Shown here one piece after another: positions 58,909 to 64,000 of a stretch of 64,000 nucleotides of DNA. Each line of letters begins with the position of its first letter. Positions within the stretch are counted from its first letter, which is position 1. Origin of the DNA: Bisporella sp. PMI_857 (Eukaryota; Ascomycota; Leotiomycetes; Helotiales; Helotiaceae); assembly GCA_021307315.1 (NCBI GenBank), contig JAJSPD010000021.1:1-64000 (forward strand). The letters run 5' to 3'. The notes under the pieces are model-generated. The model had not been told where the DNA came from. It did not search any database and saw only the letters and a list, made by a program, of their open reading frames with translations. Position numbers and translations under genes: made by a program.

Positions 58909-61900
58909 AAGTCGTATTCCGGTTCTCTGAGTTTTGGCCATTTTTAGCCGAAATCGACATATGTAAAATCGACACTTTTAATGATCATTATATTATAACC
59001 ACTATACTTGATTAAGATACAAAATCATCAACTGAACTTCAATTTAGTTCGCAGATATTTTAAATTAAAGTTTACAATTGACTTTTTCGATTTTATTAGA
59101 CGAAATATATTTGCTTATATTGATTTTCGAGTTTTTGCAGTAATCGATTATTTGCTTATAATCAACTTTATATTCGATTTTTATGCGTTTGCTAAACAAT
59201 TCAAATACTACTACAATACTATAACGTATTACAAAAAGCGGTTATTGATCAAAATCGCTATTAAGTACGATTCTAGAAAAAAGCTAAGTTTTAAAAGCTA
59301 TATTACAAAAAAAATTAAACTGTTTGTTGTAAAGCTATTACTTTATAACGCTAATTTATATTAAAACGAAATCGCCGACGAAATTTATAAGCAATTCGAC
59401 GTTAAGCTATTTTAATTTTTTGTATTAAAATTGCTTAAAAATATAAGTTATATACGCAAGAAATTAGCTGCTATTGTTCGTTAACAAAAGCTGTATTTAT
59501 ATAAAAAATAAAAGCAAAAGCAACGCTATTAGCAAACAAAACAATTAGTATTTTATAATAAATTTGCAAATAATTTTAAAAACGAATTACGTTTTATAAG
59601 TTTTGCTTTTTAAAGTTTACTTACTTATAAAAAAACTTAGTTAAAAAAATCGAAAAAATACTTTGTTTTGCTAGTATATACTATAAAAAGAATTATAGTG
59701 TATAAAACGTATTAAAGCTTTTTTAATAAAAAAAGATTTAAAGATTTTATTAAATATTTAGTGTTTTTTCGAATAAACGCGTAATCGGCGTTTAAATCGA
59801 TTTTAATTATAAATAACTGTTTTATTTATAATACACTTAAAATTTATTAACTTTGCAATAAAAAAAAAGTTTTATTTCGGTTTTTGCTTTTTTATACACC
59901 GAAATATAATTTTATTGAAGCATATTTTTATAACTTAAAAGCGTTTATTAAAAAGCATTATAAAAAAGTTTACAGCGAGTATTTTAGTTTTAAAGCATTT
60001 TTAATATAAGCAATTAAACAAAATTAAGCTTAATTAAATAGTTAAAAAAAAACTAAAAAACATTTTAAATACTTTAAATATAAAAAAATAAATAATTCTG
60101 TAATAGTTTAGTAAATAAATTAATAAATAGTTGTAAAATTTCAAAATGTAAGTAAAGTTAATATATAGTGTTTTGTTTTAGTAATTTTTTTAATATATTA
60201 TTTACACTTTATTTTAAAATTTTAATTATTTTACAATTACAATATCGATTAAAGTAATATTGAAAATAATACTTTATTATAGTATAAACAATAAAAAACT
60301 TTAATATTACTTTAATCGATATTATAGTTATAAAGTAATTAAAATTTGAAGTAATAACTATAATAAATTAAAATATTCGAGCTTTATTTTAAACTATAAA
60401 TTTATATATTTATAACAACTAAAATCTAAGTATTAAAAACAAAATATAATATTTAAAAAATATTATTATAGTACTAGTATACTAATTATATATAAAAAAC
60501 TTATTAAAACGCTTATATTTTTAGTTAAAATTTATATTTTACCGGCTAAAAACTTTATTACGTTTTAAAAACATAGTATATTTCTATATTATTTAAATGT
60601 ATAAAAACTGAATTTATAAACTTTTTTTCGTCGAATTTTTTTTTTTTTAAAAAGCTTATATAAAAATTCTGACTATTTTTATTTTTTTGTTTAACGTACA
60701 AATTTACAACAATACAAACTTTTTTTTGTTGTTTTGTTTATTTTTAATTGTTTTTTTAAACAGCTGTTTATAGTATAATTTAAAAAAAAAATCTGTTTTT
60801 AAATACGCTCGAAAATACTTAAAAAAATATTTAAAAAAATTGTTTTTGATTTTTTTATAACTTTAAGCTAATTAATACTGAATTTTTGTATTACGATTTT
60901 TCGTAAAATATTATTTATATTTTTGTGCTTTTTTAGCTTTAATTTAAAACGTAAATAGTTTTTGAATTCTTTTATTTAATTAGCAATAAGTATATTATTC
61001 GTAATAAAGTTTAAAAGTAACTTTATAGCTAAAATAAAAGCTAAAAGCCGACGTATAAAAAAAAAGTAATTGTAAAGTAATCGCGAAGTAAAATAAAAAT
61101 AAAAATAAAAAAGTCGAATAAAAGCAATTTAAGCTTTTTGTAAAAAAAATAGCTACTATAATAAAATAAAATCGAAAATTAAAAATTAAATAACAACGGC
61201 TGTACAATTCGATTATATTTATTTTGATTTGCAATAGCAATATTAGTTTTAGCGGCTAATTTGCTTTTCGGCATTTAAAACTTTTTTTTTCGATTGTTAT
61301 TAATTTTGTAAAAAGTTTTTGCATTTATATAAAATAAAAGCGCTCGATTTATTGTATTTGACTTTTTATTACGAATTTTTTTTATTTATACTATAAATTA
61401 AAAATCGTTAAAAAAAAAAAAAATATTATTATTTTAAGCTTTTTAGTATATATAATACACTTTAAAGTTTTTTTATAATTGTTGCAATTTAGTTTTATAT
61501 AACGCTATTTGTTTACAAAAAAACTTATAAGCTTATATCGATTAAAAAGTACGTTTTTTTTTTTTTTTCGCACAGTACGTTACTTTTTTTAAAACGCTTT
61601 TTTTTGTATTAATTTTGCGATAACAAAATAAATAAATATTATTTGTATTAAAACTGAAATTCGAAGTTTAAAAATTGTAAGTCGAATCGGTTTAAAAAAA
61701 TCGTAATTACTACTATTATTTTTAAAAAAAACAAAACGCTTTAAAAAATCAAAAACTTTTTTTGCGCGAGCTTTTTTATTAAGTTTTACAAGTATATAAA
61801 CAGTATTATTATTTGTAAAAAAGTAGCAGTAAAAGTTAGTTTTACAGTTTAAACAGCTTAAATAATAAAAAATATATTTTTATTTTTTATAGTTTTTGCT

Positions 61901-62762
61901 AAAATTGATTTTTTTTTTAAATTCGTTTTTATAAAAACTAAATTTAACAGTTAAAAAACTGCTTTTTTTAACTGTTTTTACAAGTCGATTTTTTTGTCGT
62001 AAAATAATTTATTTAGCTTTTCGTTTTTAAGCTTTATTTACGTATATTACTTAATATAATTATTTGCAAAAAAGTCGATTAAGTACGTTTTGTTAAAAAT
62101 CGAGTTGTTATTTAGCGTTAATTTAAAGTAAATAATACAAATAAACGATAACGTTTTAACAAGCTTTTTTTTTTATTGTAACTAAAGCTTTTTTGTTTCG
62201 TTATTTTTAATTACAGTAAAATCGTCGATAAGCTTTTCGGATACAAATAAAAAATTCAAAAAAAATAAAATCGAGCGTTATACTAACGAAATAAGTAATA
62301 TTAATAATAGTGTTGCAATTAAATTAAATTTTACATTTAGCGCTATTGCAACAGTTTTGCTTACAGTAATTTTTAGCTTTTTAGCTGCAAGTTTAATTAT
62401 AGCTACAGTTTTGTTTTTTTTTTTATTATACGGCCGTTTAATTTGCTTTTTCTTTATATTCCTGCTAGCGCTAGCGTTAATAGAAATAGAACTTTTTAGC
62501 ATTTTTTTAGTAAAAACCAGCTGACAACGAAAGCGTAAAATAAGTATATCGAAAAAATCGAAAAAATCGAAAAAATCAAAAAGATCGAAAAAATCGAGAA
62601 AATCGAGAAAATCGAGATATTTACAAAAATTACGAGAATTGAAAGCAATTGCGACGTTATTGATATTGTACATTTATTTTAGGTGAGTCGTTCACCAAAG
62701 TTTGATGTTTTACTAAAATTCGGCTAAAATGGCCAAAAACCTAGAGAACTGGAATACGACTT
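58909..62762. mobile_element. 3854-bp TA-flanked terminal-inverted-repeat transposon, copy 2
   Basis: TA at 58907-58908 and 62763-62764 flank the same AAGTCG…CGACTT ends as in copy 1, in the same orientation. The two copies can be aligned along their whole length with mostly transition differences and one- or few-base indels. A plus-strand frame of 118 codons (59008-59364) extends its copy-1 counterpart, and a minus-strand frame of 131 codons (62673-62278) is open here but interrupted in copy 1. Neither is recognisable. No autonomous transposase can be read, so both copies are probably inactive. Confidence 0.88.
60241..60323. repeat. Internal palindrome of the 3.84-kb element, copy 2
   Basis: It corresponds to 17169-17250 of copy 1; arms about 60241-60261 and 60302-60323 remain inverted complements apart from the innermost base, although the loop has changed at several positions. 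Confidence 0.65.
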
Positions 62763-62764
62763 TA

Positions 62765-63237
62765 TCCCGCAGTGGTGGACATCAAATTGCGTTTCCTCCG
62801 TCAAGCCCACTAAATACCACTCTGTAGGAGCCAATCATTATTTAGTCCGCGATGCATCTTCTTTGTCCTTGCCTATCGGGAATTAGTTCGTTCATCTGCA
62901 GCTTCAGCTAGAAAAAAAAGTAATAGTATGTCCGAAACCATTGTCTCCAGGTCCTGGCATAGTCACCGCGACCGCGGATTTGTTCGACATCAAAGATGGC
63001 ATTCAGCCATTCATCTCTCACCACGCATTTAATTTCCTTGTTCGGGCACTTAAGCCTGAATTCGGGGAGTAGACAAGGATGATTATCACGGCATCCTACG
63101 TCCCTGAGCGCACAGAGGCGCATCATATATAAAGTATATACTTCGGGCATACCCCAAGTACTTGCATTAGCTATAAAGATAGTGGTAAGAAGCACATTTA
63201 CTCCCATATTTGTAACAATTCCTCGAATAGCCTCAGA
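62765..63237. other. Intergenic: transposon flank and promoter of the GST gene
   Basis: No gene is seen. The element ends 474 bp before the GST start codon. A minus-strand frame across 62908-63369 is antisense to the GST first exon and is rejected. Confidence 0.45.
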
Positions 63238-64000
63238 ATGACATCCTCCCTTAAGCCTCTTTCCCTTTATGGAGGCGTCATGGGCCCAAACCCAGTCAAA
63301 GTAACATTCATCCTCCAAGAACTCGGGATTCCATATGAACCAATGTATAACTTCTCCATCTATCTTCAATCCTATTCAACTCTCAACTCCCTATGCTCTC
63401 CCGACAGCACATCCCGCTTACTTTCAATCTCACAGCTACGTCCCCTTCCATGAAGTCAAGAATCCAGAATACACAGCCATAAACCCCAACGGCCGCCTCC
63501 CCTCCATCGTCGACCCAAACACCACGCCGCCAACCACCCTCTGGGAATCCGGCGCCATAATCGAGTACCTGATCGCCAAGTACGATCTTACCAACAAAAT
63601 CTCCTTCCCGCAAAACTCCACTGAGGATTTCCTAACAAAGCAGTATCTCTACTTCCAAGTCTCCGGCCAGGGTCCGTATTACGGCCAAGCTCGCTTCTTC
63701 ATCATCTCGCACCCAGAGAACCTGCCCAGCGTGATTGAGAGGTACAGGAACGAGATCAAGCGGGTCAGCGGCGTGCTTGAGCGGGTGTTGGAAGGGAAGG
63801 AGTGGTTAGTCGGTGGGAAGTGCACGTATGCGGATTTGTCATTCATTGCGTGGCAGGAGTTGGCACGGGTGACCGTGAGCAAGGAGACTGACCTGGAAAA
63901 GGAGTTTCCGAATGTTTGGGCGTGGATGGAGAGGATGAAGGCGCGGAAGGCGATCAAGGAGGTTTTAGTTGAGGTGGAGAAGAAGAAGATTGAGTTTGGG
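63238..64000 (+). CDS. Ure2-type glutathione S-transferase (partial, runs off the window)
   Basis: Exon 1 is 63238-63344; exon 2 starts at 63436 and is still open at the window edge. The intron (GTATAA…CTCACAG) joins YEPI to YVPFHEVKNPEY in frame. The thioredoxin-like N-terminal domain shows SLYGGVMGPNPVKV, then INPNGRLPSIVDPN and the glutathione-contact LWESGAIIEYL. The helical C-terminal domain follows (YLYFQVSGQGPYYGQA, YADLSFIAWQ). About 225 residues are visible and the stop lies beyond 64000, probably close by. Family members conjugate glutathione to electrophiles or act in nitrogen regulation; a detoxification role is the likelier for a stand-alone gene of this length. Confidence 0.9.

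Noticed and set aside
62908..63369. Minus-strand 153-codon frame
   Set aside because: Antisense to the first exon and promoter of the GST gene, with no family resemblance.

Overview
This is nuclear DNA from a filamentous ascomycete, most likely a Leotiomycete (Helotiales-like). The evidence is compact genes with short GT-AG introns of about 45-200 bp, ascomycete-type proteins (PSD2 with C2 domains, Ccr4 with leucine-rich repeats, a Zn2Cys6 regulator, a Ure2-type GST), and gene-rich blocks cut by extremely AT-rich islands that look RIP-mutated. The exact taxon is inference.

Layout. 1-178 is a 32-bp minisatellite. 179-4805 is an AT-rich island whose core (1121-4798) is a 3.7-kb near-perfect palindrome made of two inverted copies of a ~1.85-kb TA-flanked DNA transposon. 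7005-15734 holds three housekeeping genes, all on the minus strand: phosphatidylserine decarboxylase 2, a Pyp1-like HAD phosphatase, and epsilon-COP. 15843-19682 is a 3.84-kb TA-flanked transposon inserted only 108 bp before the epsilon-COP start codon. 20462-29578 holds a small secreted protein, a mitochondrial-type hotdog thioesterase facing an LYR-motif protein across a 290-bp divergent promoter, a methyltransferase, and CCR4. 31875-36000 holds an uncharacterised secreted protein, a tRNA-Ile(AAU) and a GNAT acetyltransferase. 38774-43520 holds HSP90 with a 5'UTR intron and a secreted Thr/Pro-rich repeat protein. 45075-57636 holds a MAL/AmyR-type zinc-cluster regulator, a membrane-anchored WSC-GH3 beta-xylosidase and a peroxisomal 4-coumarate-CoA-ligase-like enzyme. 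58909-62762 is the second copy of the 3.84-kb transposon, in the same orientation as the first, and the window ends inside a Ure2-type glutathione transferase gene.

How the genes relate. There is no obvious metabolic cluster. The set mixes membrane lipid and vesicle traffic (PSD2, epsilon-COP), mRNA decay (Ccr4), chaperone function (Hsp90), mitochondrial proteins (LYR, thioesterase), and plant-associated or extracellular functions (beta-xylosidase, sugar-type regulator, acyl-CoA ligase, three secreted proteins). The most unusual items are the composite palindromic transposon, the unclassified 3.84-kb TA element with a conserved internal palindrome, the WSC-GH3 fusion, the repeat protein with a dibasic C-terminus, and the 13-nt micro-exon in the LYR gene. 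Exon structures were worked out by hand from splice consensus, reading-frame arithmetic and family conservation; total CDS lengths are whole codons for every complete gene.
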